Source of the DNA: Callaeas wilsoni | Lineage: Eukaryota; Chordata; Aves; Passeriformes; Callaeidae | Assembly: GCA_013398955.1 (NCBI GenBank) | Contig: VWPU01017411.1 | Location: 434,001 to 498,000 of the forward strand | DNA: 64,000 nucleotides | Direction: 5' to 3' | Shown here: positions 51,936 to 64,000 of the stretch, piece by piece | Position numbering within the stretch: the stretch's first letter is position 1 | Layout of the letters: each line of letters starts with the position of its first letter | Notes under the pieces: model-generated | The model's database searches: none | The model's input: only the letters and a program-made list of their open reading frames with translations | What the model was told of the DNA's origin: nothing | Position numbers and translations under genes: made by a program

Positions 51936-53621
51936 CTGAAGGACAGGCACTTTTTGTGGTGTGTTCTGTGGTGACTGGTGAAGCTGTGCCCAAGGCTGAT
52001 GATGAGGATGTGGGGGTGGTGAAGACTGATGATGTATCCCTGGATGAGGCTGCATGGGAGGACAGGTTGGCATTTGCTGTTGAAAAGACTGCTGTTGACT
52101 AGGAAGCTGCTGGCCAGATATTAGTCGCTCTTGTATTGCTTGTGGATCTGCAAGGCCAACACCTGGACAACCATTTGGTCTCATGTGCCCACCCATCTCC
52201 CGTGGTGTTGAAGACATACCCATAAATGGACGATTCTGTTGCATGTTTCTGGGGCCCATATTCCTTTGTCCAATTCCCATGGCACCAGGGGGCTGGTGTG
52301 ATGGCTGAGGATGGGGTATATTTGGGTAACTGCCAACTTCCATTGGTATTCCAGCACTACCAGGTCTAACCTGTGGAGGAGGTGTACCTGCTGGATTACT
52401 CATTGCTTTCATAGGTGACATGGGAGGTGGAGAGGCATAAGTTCCCTGAGGCTGTGAAGGGTGCATAGTTTGCGTGTTCATTTGGTTAAGTGAGCCACTA
52501 GGGTGGATGGGCTGCTGGTGCATTAGTCCTTGACCACTGTTTGATGGAAATCCGACAGCATTTGGGTATCTTGGTACAGATTGATTCATTGGAGTGTTAT
52601 TTGTAAGGCCTAAATTCTGATTCATCCCTGTATTATTAACTAATCCCTGATTAAGGTTACTGTAAGGATATCGAGAATACTGCCCTGAGTTGTTTATAGT
52701 AGGTGAGGGTACCGTCTGGCTCCGAGAACTAAAATTAAGTGTTTGCGGCCTAACAGCACCCTGCTGGGGAGGATTAGGGGAGAATCTGGGACTGTGGGCT
52801 ACTGATTCCCCATGGAGAGCAGTAGGGGGATGGTGGTGAAATTGCTGGACTGAGTGTCGCAAAGAAGGTGCCATATTGGGATTCTGCTGGGGCACATGAG
52901 ACAAGTGGCCAGGTCCTGAGGTGGCAATGAAAGGGTTTCCCTGATTGAGGCCTTCTTGGCCTTGAGAAAACTGGTTCATCCTCTGCTGCTGCGGCTGACC
53001 GTGCTGCTGCATTGAAAAATCACCACGAGCCATGTAGTTTCCCATCTGCTGCATGTGCTGAGGATGGCCCTGCCCAGGGGGTCCGGAGGGTGCCTGTGGC
53101 GGCTGTGTTGGCTGCGGCTGCTGCTGCTGCTGTTGCTGCTGGTATGGTGCTCTTATCTGGTCTGGCACTTGAACTGCCCGTGGTCCCCACATGGAGCCAC
53201 TGTCTACGAAGGGTTGCCCGTGTCTTTCGTTCTGCATGCCGGGATAGACTCCCATCTGACCACCAGCACCGCTGCTGTGAGGAACCTGAGGAACTGGAGG
53301 GTTGTGATACTGCGAATGAGGAGACGCTATACCATTCCCAGGGGCATTGCTTATCATCCTGTTCGGCTGATCCATCAGGTGCATTTTCTGCTGTTCATAT
53401 TGATTATAGTGATCAAAATGGGTCAACTTGGCTTGATTTTGATTTGCAGGGGGATGATGAAGAGATGACTGTAAAGCAGGAAATCCTTGATCCATGGGCA
53501 TTTGCTGACCCATAGGATTCACTGTGTTTTCAGGATATCCACATTCTCCAAGACCTTCCAACCCTTCACTGAAAATATTCCCATCTTCTCCAAACAGACT
53601 CATCATTCCTGGATCTGCCAT
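51936..53621 (-). CDS. CHD7: CHD7 exon 2, coding part (residues 1-562)
   Basis: This exon encodes the N-terminus of chromodomain-helicase-DNA-binding protein 7, a nuclear ATP-dependent nucleosome remodeller that acts at enhancers. The protein starts [17 protein letters not shown], which I recognise as the vertebrate CHD7 N-terminus. The 562 codons are rich in Gln, Pro, Met, His and Asn, look disordered, and have an eight-Gln run at residues 161-168. The chosen ATG has A at -3 and G at +4. An in-frame TAG lies upstream at 53649-53651 and only a GTG codon lies between them, so this is the first in-frame ATG. The exon ends CCTTCAG, followed by the donor GTAAGC (intron begins at 51935), in phase 0. 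Reading past the donor gives non-CHD7 sequence starting VSSFQ. Confidence 0.97.
53118..53141 (-). repeat. CAG/CAA repeat coding for eight glutamines in CHD7
   Basis: This stretch encodes Q161-Q168 and is followed by PQPTQPPQ. The codons are mostly CAG with at least one CAA interruption. It is a short coding trinucleotide repeat, and such tracts often vary in length between species and individuals. Confidence 0.9.
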
Positions 53622-53796
53622 CTTTTTCCAGCACACAGCTCCTTGGAGCTACAACCAGAATGTTAGTCTGTGCTTCACCTCGGTGAGGTGTTTTGTCCTC
53701 AAAGCCTTTAATCCTCAACTAATCTCCTTCATGTCATTCCATATTTCCTTAATTCTTTTGGACCACGCAGTGTCAGGCAAAGTCTGGTTACTGCTC
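53622..53796 (-). other. CHD7: CHD7 exon 2, 5' untranslated part
   Basis: On the minus strand a pyrimidine-rich run (CTCCTTCCCCTGCTTTTTCTAG) ends at 53797 and is the best acceptor upstream of the start codon, so exon 2 probably begins at 53796. This leaves about 175 nt of leader. The leader holds three overlapping mini-ORFs at 53742-53734, 53737-53729 and 53732-53715, plus the in-frame stop just before the CHD7 ATG. The acceptor is inferred from sequence; no cDNA was available. Confidence 0.6.
53715..53742 (-). promoter_or_regulatory. Cluster of three overlapping upstream mini-ORFs in the CHD7 leader
   Basis: Reading the minus strand from 53742, ATG GAA TGA (53742-53734), ATG ACA TGA (53737-53729) and ATG AAG GAG ATT AGT TGA (53732-53715) overlap one another. 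All end before the CHD7 ATG at 53621. Such minimal uORFs usually lower or condition translation of the main frame. The effect here is inferred, and it depends on the exon 2 acceptor at 53796 being correct. Confidence 0.5.
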
Positions 53797-56700
53797 CTAG
53801 AAAAAGCAGGGGAAGGAGGAGAAAGAGAGGAAGATATTGAAATACATAACATCAGGCAACATAAAGCAAACATACTTGACTGTTTTTTAGATGCTAGTTA
53901 GTTTCAGCCCCCTGAAATACATCTTAAAAATCTATTTCACATTATGAAGGATTCGTTAGCTTTACCAAAGCTTTATTACGATAGTTAGGAAGCAAGCAAA
54001 ACACTAGCCCTAACCTTAAACTAATCCATTCACTACACTTCCTAGTGCTCCTTTCTTGGGTGGAACAGAACAAAAGAACACAACACGCAGCAGCAGCAGC
54101 TGCCACAGCAGGTAGGCAGATGTATGAATATAGCCGAGCAGCCCATCTGCTGAACTAAAACCCTGAAAACGCTCTAGTTACCAACAGCGTGTCCTTAACC
54201 TTATTCCCTTGAGCTGCGTAATCAGATGAGCAAGCAGAAGCACCAGGTCCTACGATGAACTAAAGTTAGTTATACGGACAACAGATTTTTCAAATGCATA
54301 CGGAGATGACCCACTAAAAACAGACCAAACTCCAAGACTTAGCCTTTAGGAAGGGGAAAAAAAAATTTTTTTAAACACACAGTTTATCTTAATTTAATGA
54401 ATTTTTAAACTGAAAGACACAATGCTTCTTCTCATTTCAGCAAAACTATCTGCTCAATTTGTGTAAGAAAATCAAATTTAAAAGCTTCATCGCATGATAG
54501 GGTAGATTTCTCAATCCTTATCCTAATTTCCTTTACAATGGTAACACAGAACAGTATCACTGGAGTTCATTACTCATCTTCAGGTAATCATGCTACTATT
54601 GCAACTACAGCACTTTGGAAGACCACACTGAAGTTTTGCTCTCTCCAGAACCATAATCTTGAATACTCACTCAAGAGAATCAGTAATGGCAAAAGGACTT
54701 AACAAAAAGCTAACATAACAAGGTAGACTTTTGGACTTGGGGAATAAAAAGCAAAAAGCAACAACACAGTAACAGAGCAGATTCAGAAAAGTTCTCATTC
54801 AGGTTTTCTACAGAGAAGACTGGTCTATACTGAAATGTGTCCCCCATCCTCTCCCCATAAGAACTCCAAAGATTTGTTTAGATCAGCTTTTTATGAACAA
54901 AGATAGTCTAATGCTGTCTTTTCTTCTTTTCTTCTTCTTCTTAAACACTATGTCTTACATGCAAAATAAACTTAAAGACAATAGTCATGGGAGCCCATAC
55001 ACTTAGCAAGTAAAACTATTTTTGTATCTCGGTTGTAATTTAGTGGCGACTCTACTTGCAGATACCAGCTCGGCCTTAATCAGCAACCAAAGCAAAGAAT
55101 ATTTACAAGTTTATGCTTTCACATCTTGCATTCTCTTGTGGAGGACGGATGCTTTCAGTCCCTTTGGATGCAAAATGCCAGGCCAGACTGTTTGACTGAA
55201 GGTGATTTGTCCCAGACAAGTTTTAGGGAGAAAATATCAGCACATTTATTACCTTTCTTGTAGCCACTGTCAAGAGGACCTTCTACAGCATGAAGCAGAG
55301 GGCAAGAGGAAAGGCACAAGCATTTATCACTCCTCTTAAAATAGCATTTGAATGTCACCTTTAAAACCACACTCTTAAATCTCTTTAGTGCTTGGCTGGG
55401 ATATTAACACTTCCTAAATCACTTGGAGGTAAACTCCTATGAGCCATCTTCATATCTCTAATATCTATTTGGTTTTATTTCATTTCCATTATTAGGCAGA
55501 AGCCATCTGTAATATTTACCACCTCATTCCATTTATTAGAGCACACCATAAGGAAGTTTCAACAAGGTGAAAAGGAACTTCCTTCACCAAAAGAAGCTTT
55601 TGCTTTTAGGCTGCTCCTGAGCAGACCGCAGTTATGGTGAAGATCCCTGACTGCTCAAGGACCTCTGGCACTGCGACTGCTGATGCACACTGCTATCGGG
55701 AGCTGCTAAAGCTGGACATCAGTGTGCACTGAGAGTCTCCATCCAACAGAACAGTCTCTTTGCCTGGAAATGCTAAAAGGCAGAGCACACGGACACTGTT
55801 ACCTCCCAACCACTGATGTAATCTGGGCAATATCAAACTGGAGCCGAGTAGAGGATCTCACCCATCTACTAGAAACAGCCACACAGTTACAAACATGGAA
55901 GAATTTCCACTCATTTTATTATATAAATCATGCCTGCTAAAAGACCCATTTTTTTAAAATAAGCAGGCTCTACTCTCCTGAAGCACTAATGAAACTTTAC
56001 AAGAAGCTAACAGAACATCTCCAGAAACAAGGTTACAAGAATCAAGCACGCATTTGAATCTGCTTTGTTTACTGTTTTTCAGCTGACAAGCTTCCAATAA
56101 AATTCAGGCCAGTCAGCCACTGATAACAGTCAACGTTAGCTCACAGTAGCTTGGATCTGCTACTACACCCAGAAAACCAAATTAAAATAGGATAAGGGTT
56201 TTGTTTTACAAAACACACATTATTTCTGTTCAGCTCACACCATCCCAGTTTCCAGGTTTGGGCTAGGTACTGTCCATTACAATGCAGGAGATGTGCTAGG
56301 GAACCTAGCACTCTCCTGGCTTCCTGAGCACATACTCTTTCAAAAGAAAAGTAACCTTTAAGTTTATGATGCAGTTTGTAAACAAACAAATCCATCATCT
56401 AAATTAAGAGCGAAAATGCTGTTTGCCATTATGTGATTTTAGATCTGCATTTTTATCTGAGGCATGAATTACCTTCATGTTCGAGCTCTGGATGCTAAAA
56501 TCACTACGTCTGAAACACAGCGTAAGCCCACAGTTAAGAAGATGTCTCAAATTTTAGGAGTATTTCTTCAGATTTAAGTCTAGCCTCAAATTTAATGACC
56601 ACAGCCCTTAATAGTCAGTTATGCTCTCGCCAAACCTTATTCTACTTTCCCCAATAAAAGTCACACCTCTGATGTGATATATGGCTAACAGCAGCTGTTG

Positions 56701-59700
56701 AAGCATGAAAGACAGTAGCAGCTACAGCCTGATCAAAATAAATTAACCAATGTTTTGATAAGGAAACAGTCAATACTGGAATTACCTACTAACCTCTCAA
56801 CCTTCTATTCTAACAGGGTAGATGTCTTCTAGATTGTTAAGCAAGTCACAAGAGTCACAGCCTTATTTTAAGTTGCAACTATGTCTGCTTCTTTCAAAAC
56901 AAAAGAAAGCCAATGCACAAATAAAAGTAGAACCTGCATCAAGCAATAATTCTAGTTAAAATACTCATTCAGCACCACTGTTCACTTCCCCATAAATGCA
57001 GACATACTAACAGCAAGACTAACCATGATAAACTCAGCTTAGAGTTTTTTTCTGATTAAATAGTTTAAAAATAAGGAATGGTGCATGATCTTCTCTACAT
57101 TCCTGCAACTTAAAACCAACATACACAGAAGCAGTGACTGTTTCTTGGGCACAAACGGAAGAGTGTCTGAACCCTTAGAAAGGTGGATAGCTGAAACAAA
57201 GCATGAATGTATGAAAAGACTGTGAAATTTTTTTATTGCCATCTTAAACTATACAGGTTCTGCTATAAAATTCTATCACTTTTCTGTTCCTGAACATGAA
57301 AGATGGCTCCAAGAAGACTGACCTAAAGAGTCAATGAATATATTTCGTTAAGGCTGCCTAGATAGCCTTTTTCTGTTCAAAGCAGTGGTGCGATCCCAAC
57401 CACCAGGACACAGTCAATTGCCTAACAACCCTGTTGTCTCAACAGACAAAGCTTACATTTACTCCAGTTTGCAACATTCCAGTCTTAAACAGCTAGATCT
57501 CAAATTTAAGTAGTAGTTAACCATTGTCCAGCCTAATATTCCAAAGCTGCATGCACTCAGTAGTCTTCAACAGCTTCCCACTTTTATGAGTTGAACTGAA
57601 CCGGCTGCTGCATACACATAACTTATCTAGGGCTTCAGACACTAAAAACCTGAACTTCATTAGTTTTGCTCCCAAACTAAGCAGCAGATCCAGGCAGTCA
57701 AGACCAGGAAGCAGCAAGGGCAGCACACAGATGCCGATGCCCTCCACACCATCCCCACATTCTGCCGTTCAAAAGAACATTTTGTAAATCAACAGGTTCC
57801 TCGATTCAGCTATCAACCCTTCTAAAGAAGAAATTCAGCAGCATTTGACCATGCAGCAAGTAAACTGAATAAACAGAAGGTGAGAAGGCAACTAACTGCT
57901 CCAAGCTTGAAATGACGTGTCATGCAGAGTTATATTTTTACAGCTATTAGTTGATGCCTCTGACAAAACTCTGAAGTACTTGACAGACACAAACAAACCA
58001 GCTACTCGCATAATGGATGTATGCTCTTACATACAATGCAACAAACACCACAAATACCATGCTATTTTGAAGAACTAGGCTAAAAAGATCTCTTGTGCTA
58101 AAAAACAACACCATGCCAAAGGTCATTTTCAGACCAGAGCCTCAAAATGTAGGATTAAACATCAGGCTGCTAAATCTGCATTTAAACATTGCACATTTAA
58201 ACTGCTTTTCAAAACTGCTAAGCTCCTGCTGGCTGTTAGGGGTAGTAATTTAAGCATTTGCCGCATGGAAGGACATGACATAAACGACAGCAATGAAAGT
58301 CACATTCTTATTTTACTCACAAAGTTGAAGGAAAACATTCACCAAAAACTTCATAAACACATGTAACACCATGACAACATAGAAAAAGTCACGACAAGAC
58401 ATTCAAATTGGGCAAGATGGCTGGTGAGGCTTCTACATTTCACCTCATTCACCTACTGAGCACACAGCACTGCTGATGCCAGGACAGTTATGCAAGTGCC
58501 TGGCCGTGTCCGTGGGAAGCACGCCTCGTCTCCTATGTGCTTAATGCTTACTTTTCATTGCTGTCACAGACGCCACGCATGGTACGTTCCTCCTGCATAC
58601 AGATTAGCCAAAATATAAGACCAGACCTGTAAAGTGATTGCAACATCATTTCTGACTGCATCTTCCAAAGAAACTTGGTTTCCTGAATGCCTGAAGACCT
58701 TTTTCTTTTTAATTCACTTAGAATGCTTTCCTACTATATACTTCACACAGCACAGCTGTGTTAAAAATTAAGTCCGTATAGTTCAGACATCAAAGGATGG
58801 CAGGAATCTCGTTCCCCCTCATCCCAGGAAAAGAAGACAGGACTTGCAAAGATGAAAAGAATGACCTGATGCACTTTAGGAATATTCTGCCTTAGTGGGA
58901 AGCATCGGCAAATATGATTTAAGCATTTCTGAAAAGTTTAGTTTCACATTTATCTTAGTAAAATTCAGTTCATTCTTCACAGAAATACATCCTTACAAGA
59001 ATTTGCAGTAGCAACTTAAAAGCTGTCAACATCTCTCGTTAAATTAAGAAATGAGGTGGGGGGGGGAAGGAGGGCAGAGAAAACCTTAGGTGCCTTTCCT
59101 CAAAGGTCACAGGTTTTGCCAATGTGCAGTCAGCTAAAATGCCATGAATGATATTCAGTAACTTTTTTCTTGCCAAGAAATTCACGAAATCCTACATTTT
59201 TCTCATAAAATCATTCCGCAAAAGCCAGATTGGATTTTATTTCCTTAACGTATGATGTACATTGGCAAAAAACGGGCTTTCACCGAGGCAACTGAGGGCA
59301 CAACAGCCTTCGAATATTTGGCAGCTTGCTGCTGTCAAGCAGCTGATGCAGGAATGACCAGCCCAGAGTTCAGCCTGTGCCACACATTTGGAAACAATAT
59401 CCTACGTCATTCAAGTTCACAGAAGCTCTGATACGAGACCACAACAGCGTCACTCAGGAGGACTCTGATGCAAACCCACTGCACCTCGCTGTTACATCAA
59501 ACGAAGGCATTTGCCATACCAGTTGGGCTGCAAAACTCTTTGCCCTAACATGGGAGCACTGCTAATTTTAAGTCAGCACTTATAATACTACAGAAGAAGC
59601 CTCAGCATCTTTTCTTTCCTGATCAGAAGAAAAAGAGGAAAGTTTAGAGCCATTTATTAGAAGCACATATTTGGAGGCCTTTAATGAGGTAACCAGAGGA

Positions 59701-60195
59701 ATAAACAAAAAAAAAAGCAAAAAAAAGCAAGCAACATTTTTTACATTTAAGTACATTACAAACACGAGGTGAGAGAAGAGGAGACAAGCCTAATCTAGAA
59801 ATACTTCAGTTTTAGTGTTACGTAACTCGGAATTTTAAGAGGCCTTTTTCATTGCATGACCACCCTCTCTCCCAACTTAAGTTTAAAACACAGATATGAG
59901 GTGCTTTATCTAAAAATAGTCCTAGATAAGTAAGAGAAACAATCGCGGTCACGAAAACATTGCAGGAATACTCTTCAAAACATTTGACAGAGGTATTAAC
60001 CTCACAAATAACTCCATAAAGGGGAGCAGTAACATGCTTAACGCGATCCCTTAATGATGTTTGACCATGACAAGGCAGCAGTATAACCAATATAAAATTA
60101 AAAAAAAAAATAAAAAAATAAAAAAAAAAGCGAAATTGTATCGGGTACATGGCTGCCTTGTTTTGGTGGGCTGGGGACATTCAGCCGAGCGCTCA
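53797..60195 (-). other. CHD7 intron 1 (presumed)
   Basis: This lies between the exon 2 acceptor and the CpG island. No coding exon, dispersed repeat or RNA gene was recognised. A pure G run lies at about 59058-59067. It extends further right if the true exon 1 is beyond the island. Confidence 0.6.
60098..60131. repeat. A-rich tract at the island border
   Basis: Almost pure A with occasional T over about 34 nt, directly beside the GC-rich island. No retrocopy body was seen. Confidence 0.8.
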
Positions 60196-61010
60196 CCGCT
60201 CCGCGGCTGTGCGATGGCCAGGCGAGCACAAAGCCCTGGCAGCGCCAGCGGGGAGGTGGTGTCAGGGAGAAGACTTATATTGTCGCCATCAGTCACCCAG
60301 AAATCTCCCCGCAATTACATTCCCTTCTCAAGCTGACACTAAACCGGCCCGGGTGTTCAAGAGGTGGGGCCAGCGGCGACCCCGCTGGGGCGCTGAAAAA
60401 ACACCCCGTGCAACCGATGGCTCCGGGCTTTTTGTGCACCTACTGCAGTTGTCACTGATTAACCAACTGATCTGGCAATTTCCTACATTCTTTTGCATTT
60501 AAAAAGGATCTGAGAGGCCCGAGAGTCATCCCCTTGCATATTCCCGGGGGAGTGGGAGGCTGCGCCCCGTCCTGCTGGGCTAGGGCTCGGAGGGGCCCCG
60601 CCACCCTCCTGCCCTCCTCCCCCAGCCCGGGCCTGCAGCTGAAAATAATTTATCTGCTCGCTCCGCCGGGCTCCCGGCATATGCGATTGGGAGGGAAACG
60701 TATCCATCATGGATAAACTTGAGCACAAAGACAGGCTGAGTGTCACAGGATACAAAAGGGCAGAGGTCGCCGCGGCGAACGGGAGGGTTTGCGCAGGGCA
60801 GGGCAGGGCAGGGCGGCATGGCCGCCGCGCCGCAGCGGCAGCGCCGGGCCGGGCCTGCCCGGCCGGGCACAGCCCCGGAGCAAACAAAGCCCGAGTCACA
60901 AAAACCGGAAAAAAACCCGCTGTAAACAACAAAATAACCGGAGCGGTGACGGAACTCTAAGTAACACGGGGCCTTTTTGCCCGCTCCTTTCGCCGAAAGC
61001 GGCTCATGGT
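60175..61010 (-). promoter_or_regulatory. CpG island, candidate CHD7 promoter and noncoding exon 1
   Basis: Dense CpG and GC-rich sequence begins after an A-rich tract and ends near 61010. A well-formed minus-strand splice donor, GGAGCG followed by GTGAGC, puts a possible exon end at 60197 and could splice to the exon 2 acceptor at 53796. The island holds a GGGCA tandem repeat (60797-60817) and, between two GC-rich halves, an AT-richer insert near 60430-60510 with TTTTGCAT (octamer-like). Human CHD7 has a noncoding first exon in a CpG island, usually much farther upstream, so this may be the main or an alternative promoter. Confidence 0.5.
60797..60817. repeat. GGGCA short tandem repeat
   Basis: About four copies of GGGCA inside the CpG island. 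Confidence 0.8.
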
Positions 61011-64000
61011 GTTTACACCCAGAAAGTTGGAACTGTAAAAATTCATGAGGTGGAGACTTAAATGTTTCCCAGAGTTTCTGAACATGTGATTTTCACCGAA
61101 ATGTATTTCTTTCAATCACAGGCAGGTTTTAAGACTTAATCGTATCCCAAAAGGCTATTTCCAGCTATAGAATTATGAGCGCTTTAAAAGTAGCCAGACC
61201 CTATATTTTACTTTACCTGTTACAAGGCCAATACAATCATGTTTCATTCATAGTTTATGAAGTCTGAAAAACCACTTGATGAAATTACAGTCTACCGATA
61301 CCACACATGGTATATTTGTCCACGTATATTCTATAATCATTTCAATTTATGACTTGTACTTAAGAGTCATTTTCCTGTACATGTGTTCTTCATAAATACT
61401 GGTAGATCGCAGTCTGCGCTCGTACGGGAACCACATATCCACACTCATTTCTGTGAAGATAAATACACCCTATGCACCCAAAGTGGAAAGCCAGTTTTCA
61501 CATGACTAAAGAGAACACACTTCAGGACTGAGGAACAAAATGGTAGCTCTCCCTTACACTCTTTACGTGTGGCAAGATGAATCATCCTACAGCTGAACTT
61601 AAGCTCTCACTCAGCTTCCAGTATTGATGATCCTTTTTGCTTCATACACTTAAGCATACCGTCTTGACCCTTTCAGCAAAGAAAAAAATTATTACATACT
61701 ACACCAGGAAAGGATTAGAAATTATCTTTTTCTAAAAAAAGATAACATCAGCATTTCCTAATGTATTTTAAATGAAATCACACAGTGAATGGCTTGGTTT
61801 GAAAAGGACCTTACTTAGAGATCATCTCCAGACTCAAAAATTTGATTTTACAAATTTAAAATTTTCAGTTTTATCACAGATTTTAACTTAGTTACAAAAA
61901 AGACCTGTAGCATCAAACTAATTATGTATTTTATCACAGACTATTTAAAAGAAGCGTTAAATTATTTCACTAACTTAAAATTGGCTGCAAAGAAAAAGAG
62001 TTGGGGAGGGAGAGTGTGAAGACAGACAGTACACTGCAGGACAGAATGCAGTACATGGAATAAATAGAGTTCAGAAACCTTCATTTAGTGCCTGGACTGT
62101 CAGGTGGGTCCAGTAATGTCCCACAGAATACAGGGGACAGCTGAGATACAGGACAGATACGCAAATGATCTTCTACAACTACTGTTAAATGGACTACTTT
62201 AATTTGAGGGGTTTGTTTACCAAAATTAACATATGGACCTTGAACATTTTATTGCTTTTTTGAAGAAGGATATGCCAAAAAAAGGGGTTTATTCTTGGTT
62301 AGTGGAATGGAGGCAGGCTCTTGCACATATAAATGAAGTCTGATTTTTGTGGGTTTTTCTTTGTTTTTTTTTTTAACATAACACCTGGCTCACAGCGATC
62401 ATCTGTACTTACTCAAATCACAACATAAACAGCTATACCAAGCTGTTCTCCCCAATGGACAATGCCAAGGGAAAAGTGTGTGGAGCTCTCAACAGCTTCT
62501 AGCGTATAAGACTAAGATACTTAAAAGTAAGCAAACTGCCAAGCTCAAGTTCACTCGGACATGGAAAAAGTGTGCCTAGACAGCATAAACAATAATGCTA
62601 GAAATTAAAAAATTGCACTGGGGACTGTCAGATGAGTGCAACCCTTGTCAGTCCTCCTGTGCAGTATGGCCCTTCTGTCTAAGCAGGACTGAGCTCAATG
62701 TTTTTCCTCTATGAAAGCAGGTTCAGAGGGAAGAAAATCACATTTTCTTGTGCAAAACTTTAATGGGACATCAGTTTTTTCTTCACACAGGAGAAAACCA
62801 GCTGGGGTGTTTTTAAGCATGTTGCTTAATCAATTTGCAGTTCTAAAATTACTCCAGGATAGTTAAGTTCAAATGAACAAAAAGAGCCTTCCAGGAGAAA
62901 ATTTGTCATGTAAAATTCTAGAACTATGCAATTTCACTCCCTTCTCATCAAGATTCTGAAGAACTTGGAAGTAACTATCTTTGACATGCAAACTGTTGAC
63001 CCAGAACCCAGAGCCACAGTAGTTCAAACTACTGCAACCAACAGGAGCAGCTGACATTCTCCTACCACAATCTTTTACAGCCGACAGGAAAGTTCTTGAG
63101 CGACCTTCAATTCCCCACAAGCTCTGCAGAGATAAATGATGAACATACAAGAGCAGTGCTGCATTCATGGATAAGATGTGAAAGGGAATTTTTACTCATT
63201 TAAAACCAAACTTGGAAACAAGTTCCACTTCATGGTATGCTCCACCTTCTCTCAAAAAGCAAGGCTGAACTAAATTTTCTAATAGAAAGCACTGTCTTCA
63301 CTATTCCTAATGATTCACAGTCTATTTAAATTTACCTGTTAAACTTATCAATCTTACTGCAGAATCTACAGAGAATTAGAAGTTTCCAAGCCCTTTTAAG
63401 TTAAAATAAACGTAAAAAAACCCCCTAAAGCCTCCCAAAACCCAAACAAACTAACCCAAAACAAAACTTTCCACATTGCCCTCCCCTCGACAAGCCCAAA
63501 AATTTATTTCTACTCACAAAACACTGTGAGGTTAAAATCTAGGATAGAGGGTCAAGGGGTTTTTGTGTGTTTTGTGTTATTTTGTGTGGGGGTTTTTTGC
63601 TTTTGTTGCTTTTGTTGTGGTTTTTTGAGTAGGAAAAGCAAGAAAATTAAAGGAGTGGGCAGGCTGCCTTAAAGATTAGAGTACTATTTTACAAGTATAA
63701 GAAATAGAAAGGCTTATTTTGATAATTTTGGAAGAGTTTGATTGCAAACTTTGCTTGACTAGCAATTTCTTTCTTTTGTGTTTGTAAATACCTGGAAAAG
63801 TGAAAGTATGACCAAGAAAATGGCTCATTAAAAAAACCCAAGCAAACCCATTTAAGTAGCAAGGATCCCAGAACAAGAGAATTGAGGACTCTTAATCAAG
63901 TACTATATGAAGACTGCTACCACACAGATTTGTTTAAACAGCCAAGTTTAGACCTATTTCACCTACTATTCAGAGTCCAGTTCTCAGAACAAGACCTACA
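61011..64000. other. AT-rich noncoding sequence beyond the CpG island
   Basis: No exon, RNA gene or CR1 copy was recognised. It is either the region upstream of CHD7 or the continuation of intron 1. It contains an A/C-rich tract (about 63414-63468) and a T/G-rich tract (about 63554-63628). Confidence 0.7.
63414..63628. repeat. Paired A/C-rich and T/G-rich tracts with inverted 11-mers
   Basis: AAAAAACCCCC at 63415-63425 is exactly complementary to GGGGGTTTTTT at 63588-63598. Both lie in low-complexity tracts of complementary composition, so chance pairing is likely. Confidence 0.6.

Noticed and set aside
53012..53515. Antisense frames of 137 and 167 codons
   Set aside because: They are opposite CHD7 exon 2, created by its Gln/Pro/His-rich codons (giving Leu/Val/Ala-rich antisense reading).
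53622..53636. Upstream start adding five residues before MADPG
   Set aside because: The codon at 53636 is GTG, not ATG, and an in-frame TAG lies just upstream. The ATG at 53621 has good context and matches known CHD7.
60483..60932. Minus-strand frame of 149 codons in the right-hand CpG island as a coding exon
   Set aside because: The composition is typical of GC-rich chance frames, with no recognised motif and overlapping open frames on the other strand. CHD7 exon 1 is noncoding in known species.
1..64000. CRISPR arrays, operons, phage or defence-type systems
   Set aside because: No regularly spaced repeats and no clustered long ORFs. The sequence is intron-rich vertebrate DNA, so such systems are not expected or seen.

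Overview
The window is vertebrate nuclear DNA, most likely from a bird. It carries many 3'-truncated and 5'-truncated CR1 LINEs on both strands, some ending in the octamer-like TTCTGTGATTCT tails typical of bird CR1. It has no mammalian SINEs. Its one protein-coding gene is split by large introns, all with GT-AG borders. CR1 also occurs in turtles and crocodilians, so 'bird' is an inference.

That gene is CHD7, which encodes a chromodomain-helicase chromatin remodeller and is the CHARGE-syndrome gene in humans. It lies on the minus strand, and only its 5' part is present. Seven consecutive coding exons can be placed to the base (numbered as in the human gene, where exon 1 is noncoding): exon 2 (51936-53621 coding, acceptor near 53796), exon 3 (21152-21573), exon 4 (11890-12028), exon 5 (8440-8577), exon 6 (7295-7360), exon 7 (2297-2352) and exon 8 (576-690). 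Their coding lengths are 1686, 422, 139, 138, 66, 56 and 115 nt. Together they make an unbroken frame of 2622 nt, or 874 residues. This covers the Q/P/M-rich N-terminus, the Lys-Pro-rich basic region, the acidic serine stretch and the first chromodomain up to about ...GQNKFLSE. The second chromodomain, SNF2 ATPase, SANT-SLIDE and BRK regions must lie to the left of position 1.

Layout from right to left, which is the direction of transcription. A CpG island at about 60175-61010 is a candidate promoter and noncoding exon 1, with a good minus-strand donor at 60196/60197. Intron 1 runs to 53797. Exon 2 follows, preceded by three overlapping tiny uORFs. Intron 2 is about 30 kb and holds five of the recognised CR1 copies and a possible conserved regulatory block near 50880-51130. 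Exon 3 follows. Intron 3 is about 9 kb and contains a second CpG island (about 14040-14970), with CCAAT, E-box and near-perfect RFX X-box motifs, flanked by a scrambled CR1. Exons 4 to 8 and their introns complete the window. An AT-rich palindrome starts about 115 nt upstream of the exon 8 acceptor.

I found no second protein-coding gene, no tRNA or rRNA, no CRISPR array and no prokaryote-style system. Most remaining open reading frames are short chance frames in introns, antisense shadows of CHD7 exons, or remnants of the CR1 reverse transcriptase. The observations most worth following up are the intragenic CpG island as a possible alternative or antisense promoter, and the AT palindrome close to a splice site.
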